NCBI GenBank assembly: GCA_038025085.1
Contig: CM076147.1
Coordinates: forward strand, 29,303,001-29,367,000
Direction: 5' to 3'
Source: Tetragonia tetragonoides
Lineage: Eukaryota > Streptophyta > Magnoliopsida > Caryophyllales > Aizoaceae
DNA: 64,000 bases
The notes beneath the pieces were generated by a model. That model was not told the DNA's origin. It searched no databases and saw nothing but the letters and a program-made list of their open reading frames with translations. Shown piece by piece: positions 1-13,313 of the stretch (position 1 is the first letter of the stretch; every line of letters starts with the position of its first letter). Both the position numbers and the translations under genes were made by a program.

Positions 1-1305
1 GACCATGTATAAAAGCATAAAACTAGCTTTATGTCTATGAATTCAATACTATGTTGATGTATGTTACATTGCTAAAAAGATTGCATAAAACAAACAGAAA
101 TATAAAATAAAATCTGAAACAGTATCAATTTGGACTATAGATATTAAATACAACCAAAAAATGAAGATTACTATACCCAAGGTAAACGATTACTACACGG
201 ATCAATGGAAACTTAATATGACATTAATGAAAGAAAAGAAAGAGAATATGAATGTCGTCAAACAACAATAAGGAACCCTTTTTTTCTTTTTTCTTTTTTG
301 AGGGGAGGAAAATTAAGGAATGCATGATATGCTTTAAAACAAAATTATATATCAATGCCAAATCGGTTTTAGCTTGAAGCAAATCTCATTGATAGGAGAC
401 CCTTTCCATATATCATTATGATATACTTACTAAAGTATTGATGTATCATTATTAGTTCATATGTTGGGAGTCCCACATCAAAGAAAAGAAGTGAGAAAGG
501 AGGCTCAAATAGATACAAAACAATAGGACCAAGGGCTTAAATAACCATACATTTCTCGGCTCTTTACACTATTAAGTTATGATAGAGTGAAGTGGCTATT
601 TTTATCCGTCTAAATATGATACTTAACTTGCTCATTGCATGACTATATATTCAAATGCATTATCTATTTTATTAAGTTGAAACTATGATATTTAGGTCAT
701 TTGCTCATACGAGTAATAAATAATGCTAACCTATCTTTTTAAGGAAAATCCGATATATATATATATATATATATAAAGCAACTAAAACATATCAAATAAG
801 AGAACTAAAAATATTGAAATATTAAAGAACCTCCTAATTAGTTCATCCTCCTTCCTTTTTTTTTTCTTCTTGATATGCTTCTTCACATACATGTATAATT
901 TAAAACCAATTTACATTAGACCTACTAACATACCACTTTATTATACGTCCCATATTAAAAAGAAATAAAAATATGGAAGATGCAGCAAATAACATAGTAC
1001 AAAACTAGGGATCAAGTTTGAAGTCAAGCACATAATACTGAGCCCTTTAGCTAAAATCAAGATCATAGTACGATTTAATTTTAGACAATGGTTTGGCGTC
1101 CACACCCATAATGGGTCACAAAAAGCTGTCCTTGCATAAGTCCCACATTAAAGAAAAAAAATGTGAGATGAAAGATAAAACATGTATAAAAACAAACAAA
1201 GAGACAAGCTTTACTTATAAGAATATCATTTCGCTTAGTCAAGTATAGTATCTATTATTATCATATATTCATATTAGTTTTTCCTTTTTATCATGATTTA
1301 AATTA
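1..1305. other. AT-rich intergenic DNA
   Basis: No coding region, RNA gene or bounded repeat is supported here. The sequence is AT-rich, with a short TA run near 753-774. At about 464-510 there is a 'gggagtcccacatc' string followed by a purine-rich stretch, and at about 1139 a related 'agtcccacatt'. Such strings are common near plant LTR ends, but no partner repeat is visible in this window, so no element is called. The last 9 bases (1297-1305) are the left target duplication of the next element. Confidence 0.5.
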
Positions 1306-3397
1306 GGGGAATTCCAATTGGTGCCCTTTTACTATTGACTTGTCCAATTCGTGCCCCTAACACAGAAAGAAGTCCGGTCCGTGCCCATTTAAATTTAAAA
1401 TATCCATTCCGTCTCCTTATTTTTTCTTTTCCGTTACAAAGTGATGACGTGGCTACTGAATTTAATGTCGTCCATGTCCCTTGTCTTTTTCGAGCAAAAT
1501 ATGCTGATAAAATTGCCCCTCTTCTTTTCCACCCATTTCTACCGCTATTTGCTTAAAATAAACCCCTACATAAATATATCATTAATTCTTTATTCACCAT
1601 TTACTCAAAATCATGCAACCCATGTTCTATTTCTGAAGAAATCAAATAATAACAATGTTTGTCTTATCAGGTTATGAGAGAAAAAAAGCTCATGCAGCTC
1701 AAATATATCAACTTCAGCCCAATGCTCAAAATCACAGAAGAAAACTAGAAACATAGAATTTTTCACAATAATAGAACTAATAAGAATCCATTGATCATCA
1801 TCCCACTCTATAAAATGACTTGGGAAAAAAATATGTACAAAAGTTTACATTTCAAGCTACACTTAATGTGCAATACAGAAAACAGAAAAGCAGCTACTCA
1901 ACTTCAGAGCTAGCAGCCACAAAAAATTCGAGTTTTTTTTTTCTTGTTGCATTGGCTAACAATTCAATCGTCCTGTAAGATGGATGAAAATCTCCTCACT
2001 GCATGGAATTGTTAGGCCACCCATAGGATGATTAAACCCGAACTCTTCTTCGGCTCGTTGAAGCAAGTCTTGGAATGAAGGATTTCAACCCAAATTTCCC
2101 TTTTCTCCTTTTGTCTGTGCATTTCCCCCCCACCAAACAAAGCCCAAACTCCAGAAGGGCAACAATTAAAACCAACCCAGAAACCTGTCAGAGCAGAAAA
2201 ATTCATCACCTATTCTGCATTATCAACATGTTCTTTTCCCTTCTTTGATCAGATTAAGAAGGGGGAAGACATACATTAGGAACCCATTGACGATGGTAAG
2301 AGCATTTGATAGGCGATTTCGCTATAATTCACTTGAAATCGTCAATAATGTCGTCGATTTCGCCAATTAAAATTTAGCGTTCTTCGTGTTCTTCAGTTTA
2401 AGGGCTTCAATCGAACCCAAAACTCGTCAATGGTGGATAAGAAGATAACCCAGACAAAACGAGCTCTAAATTTCGAACCAAAACAAAACGCCCAATTTGA
2501 TTTCGCCAAAATCGATTTCGCCCAAATCAATTTTCGACCCCAACAGCTTTAGGGAATAGCTTCAATGGAGTAATAGGGGGCGGAGGAGAAGATAATCTAG
2601 CTCAATCAAACCCACAATCTTGCAAATCGCTCAAAAACGAACCCAGAACTACAAAATCAAAATAAACACGAACCCAGATTTTCATGACTGAACGAACAAG
2701 CCCAGAAATTCGACAGAAGATATTTTGAACCTGGGTGAGAGGGAGGATCAGTTAGAGTGTGAGGAGAGAGATTGAAGATGGGTGAGAGGGAGGATCAGTT
2801 AGAGTGTGAGGAAAGAGAAATCAGAGAGATGATGGTGAGGCGGTGGTGAGGATGATGAACAAAAGAAAAGAACGTAATTTTTTCTTTTTTTTTTTTGGTT
2901 TTGATTTTTTCGTAAATTAATGAAACGATATAATAAAACTAAAATTGGCGAAGCAACATCGCAACAAAGATAATATACATAATCGAAACTAAAATCGCAA
3001 TAAAAATAAGATGATCGACGGTCAAAATAGCGTAATCTTCGCATATCGAGCTCGCCGGAGCCGATCATGATCTTCAAAATCGAGCTTGCCTAAGCTTTTG
3101 GAGTCCTCAAAGCTCAAGTCACCATTAATGGCGGATACTCGAAGAGAGAGAAAGTGAAAAAGAGAGAGTGAGAGAGATAGAGATGAGCAATGGCCTAAGT
3201 GGGTATCGTTTAATGACCTTCTATCTGCGTTTCATTAAGGGTAAAATGGAGAAATAAAATTTACTTAAACGGAAAACAATAAATAAGGACACGGAATGTA
3301 CATTTTGAAACAAAAAGGGTACGGATCGGACTTCTTTCTGTGTTAGGGACATCAGTTGGACAAGTCAATAGTAAAAGGGCACCAATTGGAATTCCCC
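1306..3397. mobile_element. Non-autonomous Mutator-like element (MULE), 2.09 kb
   Basis: The two ends are inverted copies of each other. The left end reads GGGGAATTCCAATTGGTGCC and the right end gives the same when reverse-complemented; similarity continues for about 145 bp (1306-1450 against 3250-3397). A perfect 9-bp direct repeat TTTAAATTA flanks it at 1297-1305 and 3398-3406. Long inverted termini with a 9-bp duplication are the signature of the Mutator superfamily. No transposase-like frame is visible; the ORFs inside are short and unconvincing. The interior has a 47-bp tandem duplication (2733-2779 and 2780-2818, the second copy partial) and a stretch rich in CGATTTCGCC-type words (2310-2530). 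It must depend on an autonomous relative. Whether it carries captured host sequence (Pack-MULE) cannot be decided here. Confidence 0.85.
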
Positions 3398-3489
3398 TTT
3401 AAATTATTATATTTTACTAATTCCTAACCGCAATCATACTAATTTTTTTTACTTGCTATTTTTTATTTCTTTATAGACCCCGTGCATAG

Positions 3490-3963
3490 TGTTAGGTTCC
3501 GCCCTTCACACCTTGTAATTTACAGCTTTCCTGCGTGTTGACCCTTGGACATGTCTTTACGCTTTCTTTAAGCTTTCTAGTTCTTTACTTATAGGAGTAG
3601 GTGTCGAGTATGAAAGTTAGGCACTCTTGATGTATACTCTTGATGTGTACTTTTAGGAGTAGATGTCGAGTATGAAAGTTATGCACTCTTGATGTATACT
3701 CCTGTGAGAATGAATAAACCTTTTAAGACTCTTTATGGGGGAAGTAATCCTCCATATCGATGAATTGAAGTCAATGCTTGTTGTTGTTAAACTGTCTTGA
3801 TAGCGTGCATCATCCAACCCCTCTCTCAAACTCCGTCCCTCCCTCACTCTCTTTTGTGTCCACGGACACCCCAAAGACGTTCCTTGTGTACGGCTGGCAC
3901 TCTTGCCGCTAGGAGACAAGAGCGCGCCGCACGTTCCGTAGCTTGAAAAGGCGGACCGTGACA
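3490..3963 (+). repeat. 5' LTR of the gypsy element
   Basis: It is a direct repeat of 8426-8940 and lacks 41 bp present in that copy after 'cagctttcc'. Inside is a tandem duplication of about 66 bp built on 'gtcgagtatgaaagtta' (about 3600-3700). It ends TGACA directly before the primer binding region. Confidence 0.93.
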
Positions 3964-4028
3964 GTTGGTATCAGAGCGCAGCGAGAAAAGCACGCTCAGT
4001 GAAAGGTTGCTCGATCGAATTCGAAACC

Positions 4029-5340
4029 ATGGTGACCATGGAAGAACTAGAGAAACTTGTGATCGGGTCGAATGCCCGGATCGATGCACTAGAGGCCCAA
4101 GTGCATGATATTTCCTCCTCAAGCTTGCGGCAGGAGCTTGACCACATCCACAATCAACTCCAAGCGTTGTGGGATCAGTGTGCTACGATCAACCGAGCCG
4201 TTGCTAGTGGTGGATCAGGGTCGAGACGGGTAAAGCCCCCTCAGCCCCGGACCTACAGTGGAGCCAGAGACTCCAAGGAAGTAGATAATTTTGTCTTCGA
4301 CCTAAAACAATACTTCCGAGTCAGTGGACCGGAAGAGGACCAGAAGGTCAATATCGTGGTCATGTACCTAGTGAATGACGCGAAGTTGTGGTGGCGTTCG
4401 AAGTATGCCTAAATCGAAGCCAAGACACTGAAAATAGGCACATGGGAAGAGTTTAAGAAGGAACTCAACGACCAGTTCTACCCAGAGAACACTGAGTTCA
4501 TTGCCCGAAGGAAGCTAAAGGGCATCAAGCACACGGGTACCATCCGAGACTATGTGAAGGATTACTCGGCGTGCATGCTTGAAATCAGGGACATGAGCGA
4601 CAAGGATCGTATGTTCAACTTCATCGATGGGCTGAAAGAGTGGGCTCAACGTGAGTTGAACAGACAAAAGCTAGACACCTTGTCAGCTCCTATAAGCGTG
4701 GCTGAATGGCTCTTCGACAGCCAGCTAGGGAAAGAGATCCCACCAAAGAAAGGGGCAACAGGGCCAGGTTCGATGGCGAACCGATCAGGATCAACTGGTT
4801 CTCAGACAAGCTCGAACAACACTCGAAGCTACAATGGGGGTAACTTCAACAGCGGTAATAGTAGGTATGGAAACGTTGGAGGTGGATCTCTTAGACCGGC
4901 ACCCAGGTCCAACCTCATTGTTCAATCGGACAGAGTCGTCCGCGGCAAGGTGGTCGTCGAAGTTAAGTTGCTACAACTGCAAAGGGGCACACAAACACAC
5001 CGAGTGCCCACATCGAGATTTGAGTGCCCTCCAACAGAATCTATCTAAGATGTCTGTGGAGTCTGATGGCACCAACGAAGGAGAGACAAGCAGGAACAAT
5101 GAAATGGATGAGGATGAGATACCCCACATGGGAGCTGTCCATTTACTGGGCGCCTTGAGGAGTGATGAGACCTCCCCAAAACCCAAGTCAACTAAGCTCA
5201 TGTACATCAACGTAATGATCAATGGACGTAGTACTCGAGCAATGGTTGACACCGGTGCCACCCATAACTTCGTGGCCGGAACCGAAGCAGAGAGATTGGG
5301 ACTGAAGCTGGACCGCGCAGGCGGCAGCATGAAGGCTTGA
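4029..5340 (+). pseudogene. gag and protease of the gypsy element, interrupted
   Basis: The frame starts at ATG 4029 (an in-frame ATG also lies at 3999) and encodes a retrotransposon Gag with an early heptad-like segment. It is cut by TAA at 4410-4412, where a C-to-T change of a CAA codon would explain the stop. The same frame continues to 5048. The zinc knuckle (CYNCKGAHKHTEC, near 4970-5010) is in the next frame, so a frameshift lies at about 4860-4960. The knuckle spacing is CX2CX3HX4C, one residue shorter than the classical retroviral form. The aspartic protease follows in this second frame with the active site DTGATHNF (about 5250). That frame ends at TGA 5338-5340, where a second frameshift separates it from pol. 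The product is not translatable as it stands. Confidence 0.85.
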
Positions 5341-8300
5341 ACTCGGCAGCAAGACCTATTCATGGGATTTCCAAGGGATTCCTCACTCGGATTGGGGAGT
5401 GGAGTGGTCAATTGGACCTTACGGTGACTCCACTAGATGATTTCAAGATGGCACTGGGTATGGACTTCCTCCGCACGTCTAAAGCGGCGCCCATCCCACA
5501 TTTGAGTTCCTTCTTATTGATGGGTGACAACTCATGTCTTGTGAAAGCGTCAAATGTGAAGGTTGAGAGTAAAAGGGGACAGATGCTCTCGTCAATGCAA
5601 TTTGAGAAGGGACTTCGAAGATGTGAACCGTCGTTCCTAGCTACTTTGTCGATGAAAGAAGATTGTCGGGATGAGAAAACTCCTCCGGAAGTAGTGAGAC
5701 TGCTTGAGGGATTCAAGGACATCTTGCCCGATGACCTACCCCAAGTCTTCCCTCCTCGTCGATCCGTCGACCATCAGATCGAGTTCATCCCGAGAGCCGT
5801 GCCACCTGCTCGTAGTCCTTACAAGATGACACCTCCCGAACTAGCAGAACTGACAAAACAGTTGGATCGACTCTTGAAGGGAGGATTCATCCGACCGTCC
5901 AAAGCGCCCTATGGAGCTCCAGTGCTGTTTCACAAAAAGCAAGATGGGACTCTCCGGCTGTGTATTGACTACCGAGCACTCAACAAGTTGACGGTGAGGA
6001 ATCACTATCCTATTCCGTTGATTGCTGACTTATTCGATCAACTCGGCGATGCTGTGTACTTCACGAAGCTTGATTTGAGGTCGGGGTACCATCAAGTTCG
6101 TATATCAGAAGGGGACGAACCGAAGACATCTTGTGTGATGAGATATGGGGCTTTTGAATGGTTAGTGATGCCCTTTGGGCTAACGAATGCTCCTGCAACA
6201 TTCTGCACCTTGATGAGCCATGTCTTCCACGGGTATTTGCATAAGTTCGTGGTGGTATACCTCGATGATATTGTGATCTACAGCAAGACCATGAGCGAAC
6301 ACTTGGAACACTTAAGACTTGTGTTCGAGAAGTTACGTGAGCACCACCTCTTCGTGAAGCCAGAGAAGTGTTCGTTTGCACAGGGGGAAATTAGTTTCCT
6401 TGGTCACTTTGTGGGAAAGGGCAAGATGCGCATGGACCCTAAGAAAGTCTCTGCCATCAAGGAGTGGCAGCCTCCGAAGAATGTCTCCGAGCTCCGTTCC
6501 TTCCTTGGCCTTGCTAACTACTATGGGTGTTTCATTGCAGGATATTCTGGTATTGTGGCTCCCCTTACAGACTTGCTCAAGAAGTGTGAAGGTTGGAATT
6601 GGGCAGAATCACAGAATGAGGCGTTTGAAAAGTTGAAGAAGATGGTAACCAGGGAACCAGTGTTGGCTCTCCCCGACGTCACGAAACCCTTTGAGGTCGA
6701 GACTGATGCCTCAGACTTTGCCCTCGGGGGAGTACTACTTCAAGAAGGGCACCCAGTGGCTTTCGAGAGCCGCAAGATGAATGGGGACGAGAGGCGGTAT
6801 GCCGCTCAAGAGAAGGAGTTATTGGAAATTGTACATTGCTTAAGGGTCTGGAGACACTACCTTCTAGGTTCAAAGTTCCTCGTCCGCACAGACAACACTG
6901 CGGCGAGCCACTTCTTAACCCAACCAAGACTCACTGGTCGACAAGCTCGGTGACAGGAATCTCTGGCAGAGTTTGATGTGGAGTTTACCTACAGACCTGG
7001 AGTCAACAACAAGGTCGCAGACGCTCTCATTCGTCGGGCTGGCTTTGCTGCCTTGAAACAAATGGCTCACTTGTCGACAAGTCTTGTGGCCACGATAATT
7101 CGCGACCAGATCAAGCAACATCTGGGTCAGGATACGATGGCAAACACCATCAAACAGCTCGTTGAAGAAGGGAAAACGCTACGATTCTGGATAGAAGATG
7201 GCTTCATCTTCACAAAAGGACATAGGTTGTATGTCCCCAGGGCCGAGGGCCTTCGGAGGAAATTGTTGAGTGAATGTCATGACACCCTTTGGGCAGGACA
7301 TCCAGGGTGGCAGCGAACCTTGAGCTTGTTAAAACAGGGGTACTTCTGGCCCCAGATGAAGGATGACGTAATGAGCTACACTCGGACGTGTCTCATGTGT
7401 CAACAAGACAAGCCGGATCGACTCAAGAAGGGCGGCTTACTAAACCCCCTCGCAGTGCCGACGAGACCATGGGAGAGTGTCTCCATGGACTTCATCAACG
7501 GGTTACCGAAGGTCGGGCCCTTGACCGCTATAATGGTGATAGTGGACCGATTCTCGAAATACGCCACGTTCATCCCTATGCCGAAAGCTACTAGAGCAGA
7601 AGAGACAGCCGTCCTCTTCTTCAAATACATTGTCAAGTACTGGGGGCTGCATAGGAGCATTGTGAGTGACCGAGACGCTCGGTTCACAGGTATCTTTTGG
7701 GGTGAACTGTTCAAGCTTCTTGGGTCAGAGGTGAACATGTCTTCAGCATACCATCCCTAGACAGACGGACAGACAAAAAGATTCAACAGGCTCCTCGAAG
7801 AATACCTTCGACACTTTGTGAGCGCCAACCAGAGAGAGTGGGTGAGACTACTAGATGTAGCCCAGCTCTGCTTCAATTCTCAGAAGAGCTCCTCGTCCAA
7901 CAGGAGTCCCTTCGAAGTTGTCACGGGACAACAACCTCTCTTACCACACACTGTGGATGATCATTACAAGGGCAGAAGCAAGAAGGCGTATGAGTTCACC
8001 AGAGAATGGAAGCAAAACACCGACATTGCTCGGAGTTACTTAGAAAAGGCTTCGAAGCACATGAAGGAATGGGCCGATCAGAAGAGAAGGCCACTTGAGT
8101 TCGAAGTGGGAGACCTAGTGATGGTGAAGATTCTCCCAGAGCAGATGAGATTCCTGAGAGGAAGCGACAAGCGGTTAGTCCGCAAATATGAAGGCCCCAT
8201 CCTTATCACCAAAAAGGTGGGAAGTATGGCTTACAAAGTGGAACCCCCGACTTGGATGAAAGTACACCCTGTCTTTCATGTGAGTCGTTTGAAGCCGTAT

Positions 8301-8384
8301 CATCCAGATCCAGAAGATTCCGCCCGCAACAAGTCTACTCGGGTGAACATCCGCACCAAGCCGTCACCGACACTTGATGACTGA
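5337..8384 (+). pseudogene. pol of the gypsy element (RT, RNase H, integrase), two internal stops
   Basis: One reading frame runs through the region and is broken twice. The first part (5337-6953) has reverse transcriptase with the catalytic YLDDIVIYS motif (about 6259) and RNase H with ETDASDFALGG (about 6699). A TGA at 6951-6953 replaces what is probably a Trp codon. The second part (6978-7760) begins with the HHCC zinc finger of integrase (HX-GHPG...CLMCQ, about 7280-7405) and the DDE core (SMDF near 7485, SDRDARF near 7667). A TAG at 7758-7760 replaces a probable Gln. The last part (7818-8384) ends in a GPY/F-like segment and 'HPVFHVSRLKPYHPD'. No chromodomain is seen before the stop, although the remaining tail resembles chromovirus tails. 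Domain order places it in Ty3/gypsy. Confidence 0.9.
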
Positions 8385-8425
8385 ATCACGTCGCCGAGGA
8401 CGTCGACAACTTTACTGGGGGAGAA

Positions 8426-8940
8426 TGTCAGGTTCTGCCCTTCACACCTTGTAATTTACAGCTTTCCTTTACTTTTCTTGCAATGTAACATGTCTCTAAG
8501 GCGCTTCCTGCGTGTTGACCCTTGGACATGTCTTTACGCTTTCTTTAAGCTTTCTAGTTTTTTACTTATAGGAGTAGGTGTCGAGTATGAAAGTTAGACA
8601 CTCTTGATGTATACTCTTGATGTGTACTTTTAGGAGTAGATGTCGAGTATGAAAGTTATGCACTCTTGATGTATACTCCTGTGAGAATGAATAAACCTTT
8701 TAAGACTCTTTATGAGGGAAGTAATCCTCCATATCGATGAATTGAAGTCAATGCTTGTTGTTGTTAAACTGTGTTGATAGCGTGCATCATCCAACCCCTC
8801 TCTCAAACTCCGTCCCTCCCTCACTCTCTTGTGTGTCCACGGACACCCCAAAGACGTTCCTTGTGTACGGCTGGCACTCTTGCCGCTAGGAGACAAGAGC
8901 GCGCCGCACGTTCCGTAGCTTGAAAAGGCGGACCGTGACA
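8426..8940 (+). repeat. 3' LTR of the gypsy element
   Basis: It is a direct repeat of 3490-3963 and retains the 41-bp block (about 8468-8508) that the 5' copy has lost. The TSD CATAG follows at 8941-8945. Confidence 0.93.
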
Positions 8941-8996
8941 CATAGCACAATGAAACACTAGTAAATAAAAGTTAGCAAGTACATTTTTGAAAGTGA

Positions 8997-10031
<1,035 letters not shown>

Positions 10032-10853
10032 ATAGTTAAGTTTAAGAGATGCTGCCACTAAATTTTTGAGGAAATAATTTGGAAAATCAATTTTATTGAA
10101 AATGACCAAGTCAAGAATATCGAAACTAAAGATTCCGAAATGGCTTTTTGTCTCACATACCAAGTAGTGTTCAGGTTAGTTTAGTTCTGTTCAATGATGC
10201 TCATTTCAGTTCAATAGTGTTGAGTTCTGTTAAGTTCAAAAATGAGTCCAACTCTTAAAAACACACTCTTAATGTGCCTCTTGCGGTGAATAATAAGCAA
10301 TTAGGTTGATAATGAGCAACTCCCTTGAGAAGAATGGGTGCAAAGACTTCTATAGAGGTTATGGACTAGGGGTAATGATGTTGTCAAGTCAACAATCACT
10401 CCTTTAATTTCAAGCAAATATTTCTTTAACTTGACTCATTTGCCTTGGAAGAAGTGATTATTTCCTTGGGAAAATCACTCTCCAACGTTAGGGATCTACC
10501 AGGGTCAAGTAAGGTTGACGACACCCGAAGACATGAGTCAGACTCCAGTTAAAACGGGAAGCCAAAGGGTCTAGTGGTTACTCCAGAGCGAGGCCCAGTA
10601 GATGTCACGCGCTAGCCTTTAATCACTTGTTATTTTTGTTTGAATTACTGGTTCACTTTAAGTGGATCAAAATTAATCATGTTCACGACGTGTCAGTTTA
10701 TGAAGGGGTGAAATTTTCGCATAAAATAGTTTCTACAGTCATAAGAATTTAACACTCGACATCATTAGAAGACGAGATTATCGAACCACTCACATCAACC
10801 ACTTTTTAGCTTTATTTTTATTAATTTTAATTTACAACTTAAATCCTGAATAA
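10032..10853. other. Intergenic DNA, no gene seen
   Basis: The first part (10160-10250) holds degenerate 'gttcagttcaa/tagtgt' words of the CAGTT family found elsewhere in the window. Around 10570-10620 the string 'ggtctagtggttac' looks like a Pol III A box, but I found no matching B box at normal spacing. Nothing else can be supported. Confidence 0.4.
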
Positions 10854-11114
10854 GGGCATGTTCTCTTCACCTTCTTTTTACTGAACTTATCTGCACAATT
10901 CTGAACTGAACTGAAATTTACTGAACTGGACTGAATTTTTCTAAACTGAACTTATTTTAACTGAATTTACAATTACAAAGAGTAAATTTGTGCTTTGGTT
11001 TACCGAATTGCACAGAATTTTTCTAAACTAAACTAGTTTTTACTGAACTAGACTAGTTTTTACTGAATTGAATTTTACTGAATACTTGAGGGAGAAGTTG
11101 AGAAGCACCGGCCC
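10854..11114. mobile_element. PIF/Harbinger-type MITE with CTGAACTG repeats, 261 bp
   Basis: It is flanked by TAA on both sides (10851-10853 and 11115-11117). The ends are imperfect inverted repeats: GGGCATGTTCTCTTCACCTT on the left and GGGCCGGTGCTTCTCAACTT on the right after reverse complementation. The interior repeats 'ctgaactgaa/tttttactgaa'. A 3-bp TAA duplication and short length fit Tourist-like elements. Confidence 0.65.
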
Positions 11115-11320
11115 TAAATAACCTTTCACGAATTTGCTTTCCTACTATCATAAGAGGCCTTTTTAAGTACAAATATGTTTAACTACAAATCCACATCCAA
11201 TACGTCTTCTGAGTACCTCGCAATGACAAATAGTATGACGTTTCCATAGAGAGGGAGAGGAGTGGTAAAGGGCTAAAGAAATCGGAGTCTTAGTGCAGTA
11301 CAACCATCTCGATAGATATA

Positions 11321-12168
<848 letters not shown>

Positions 12169-13313
12169 ATAGTACCATTTATATGTTTTTCACTATAAGT
12201 TGCGTACTAACACAAAAGTTATTGTGCAACGAAATATAAGAGAATTTAAACACAAGTGATATTGTTTTTAGTTTAAATGACTTTTGATATTAATGGTACA
12301 TATATCGTTCTACAACAACTTAACAACCAAGGTTGCATACATCACACATTACTCTTCTTTTCCTTTTTTTTTTTTTTTTTTTTTGTTTCTGGCAAAGAAG
12401 AGTTCTTCTTTGTGTTGTTAGTCGTGGTTAAAAGACACCTTCTAATAAACAGTGACTTTATACATGGCCTGATTTATAAGTTGTACTTTAAATACGAGTG
12501 AGTCAACTAGCTCTTGAATAGATGCACACATGACTTTATCTATAAAAAAAAATAGCAATTATTTATAAATATTTAAGGGTCAAAAGTCCCACTCAACTTA
12601 GAGCACCACCTTTTTACCACACTTAACCACACACCATATGTTTTTACAAAAATATATTTAAATCCACCTCCCCATTCTTATTATATGCACCAAAGGAATA
12701 TATATATCAACATATCACCATCTCTCTCTCTCTCACACACACATACACACTCTCTCTTATTCTCTCTATCTCTCTCTCTCTTGAGTGTTGAATGCTGATT
12801 AAGCCCCGTACCCTTCGCCCTTTACCTCTCCTTCTATTTGAACAACAACATTCAATTCTAGAGAGAGAGTTTTTCTATAATTCATTCATTCAATTCAAAG
12901 CTCCCAAAGTCTTCTCACTATAAGCTAGCGGATAAGAAGCTCTCTTTGATCCCATTCCACAATTTAAGGGATTGATTTATTATATTCCTTTTACTTCCTA
13001 GACCAAAATCATATCCATTCATTTTTACTCATCTCTTTTAGATACCAAATTAAGAGAAAAAACAGGAAATCAAACTGTTTTTTATCAGTGAATCTCGCCT
13101 ATTTTGTTAGAGTGAATCACAACTACCTTATATTAATTATCATTCTCTTGTTTTTTTTTTTTAACAAACAAAACATGTGTTTTTACTTTATGGGTTTTAT
13201 CCATTTTTCTCTCATAATCTCTTCTAGTTCCATAGAATAAGATCCTTAATATAATTTCCCTCTCTTTTTTTTTCCTTGTTAATTTATTTTTTTCTAAGGT
13301 AGTATTAATAAAT
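12169..13313 (+). promoter_or_regulatory. Upstream region and CT-rich leader of the YUCCA gene
   Basis: No gene is visible between the MITE and the YUCCA start. A CT/CA-rich tract at about 12719-12782 and further pyrimidine runs to 13285 look like the 5' untranslated leader and core promoter of the downstream gene. The transcription start cannot be fixed; a TATA-like 'tatatata' lies at about 12699-12706. Confidence 0.4.

Larger units (their letters stand above)
3490..8940 (+). mobile_element. Ty3/gypsy LTR retrotransposon, complete but broken
   Basis: The 5' LTR is 3490-3963 (474 bp) and the 3' LTR 8426-8940 (515 bp); both start TGT and end GACA. The 5-bp target duplication CATAG is perfect (3485-3489 and 8941-8945). 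The primer binding site TGGTATCAGAGC (3966-3977) fits initiator tRNA-Met, and a purine tract GGGGGAGA lies just before the 3' LTR. Gag, protease, reverse transcriptase, RNase H and integrase follow in the gypsy order, with integrase last. The LTRs differ by about seven substitutions plus one 41-bp length difference, which implies recent insertion. The coding region has in-frame stops near 4410, 6951 and 7758 and frame changes at about 4860-4960 and 5335. Confidence 0.95.

Noticed and set aside
5408..7738. Antisense ORFs within the gypsy element
   Set aside because: They oppose pol domains recognised on the plus strand and show no independent motif.
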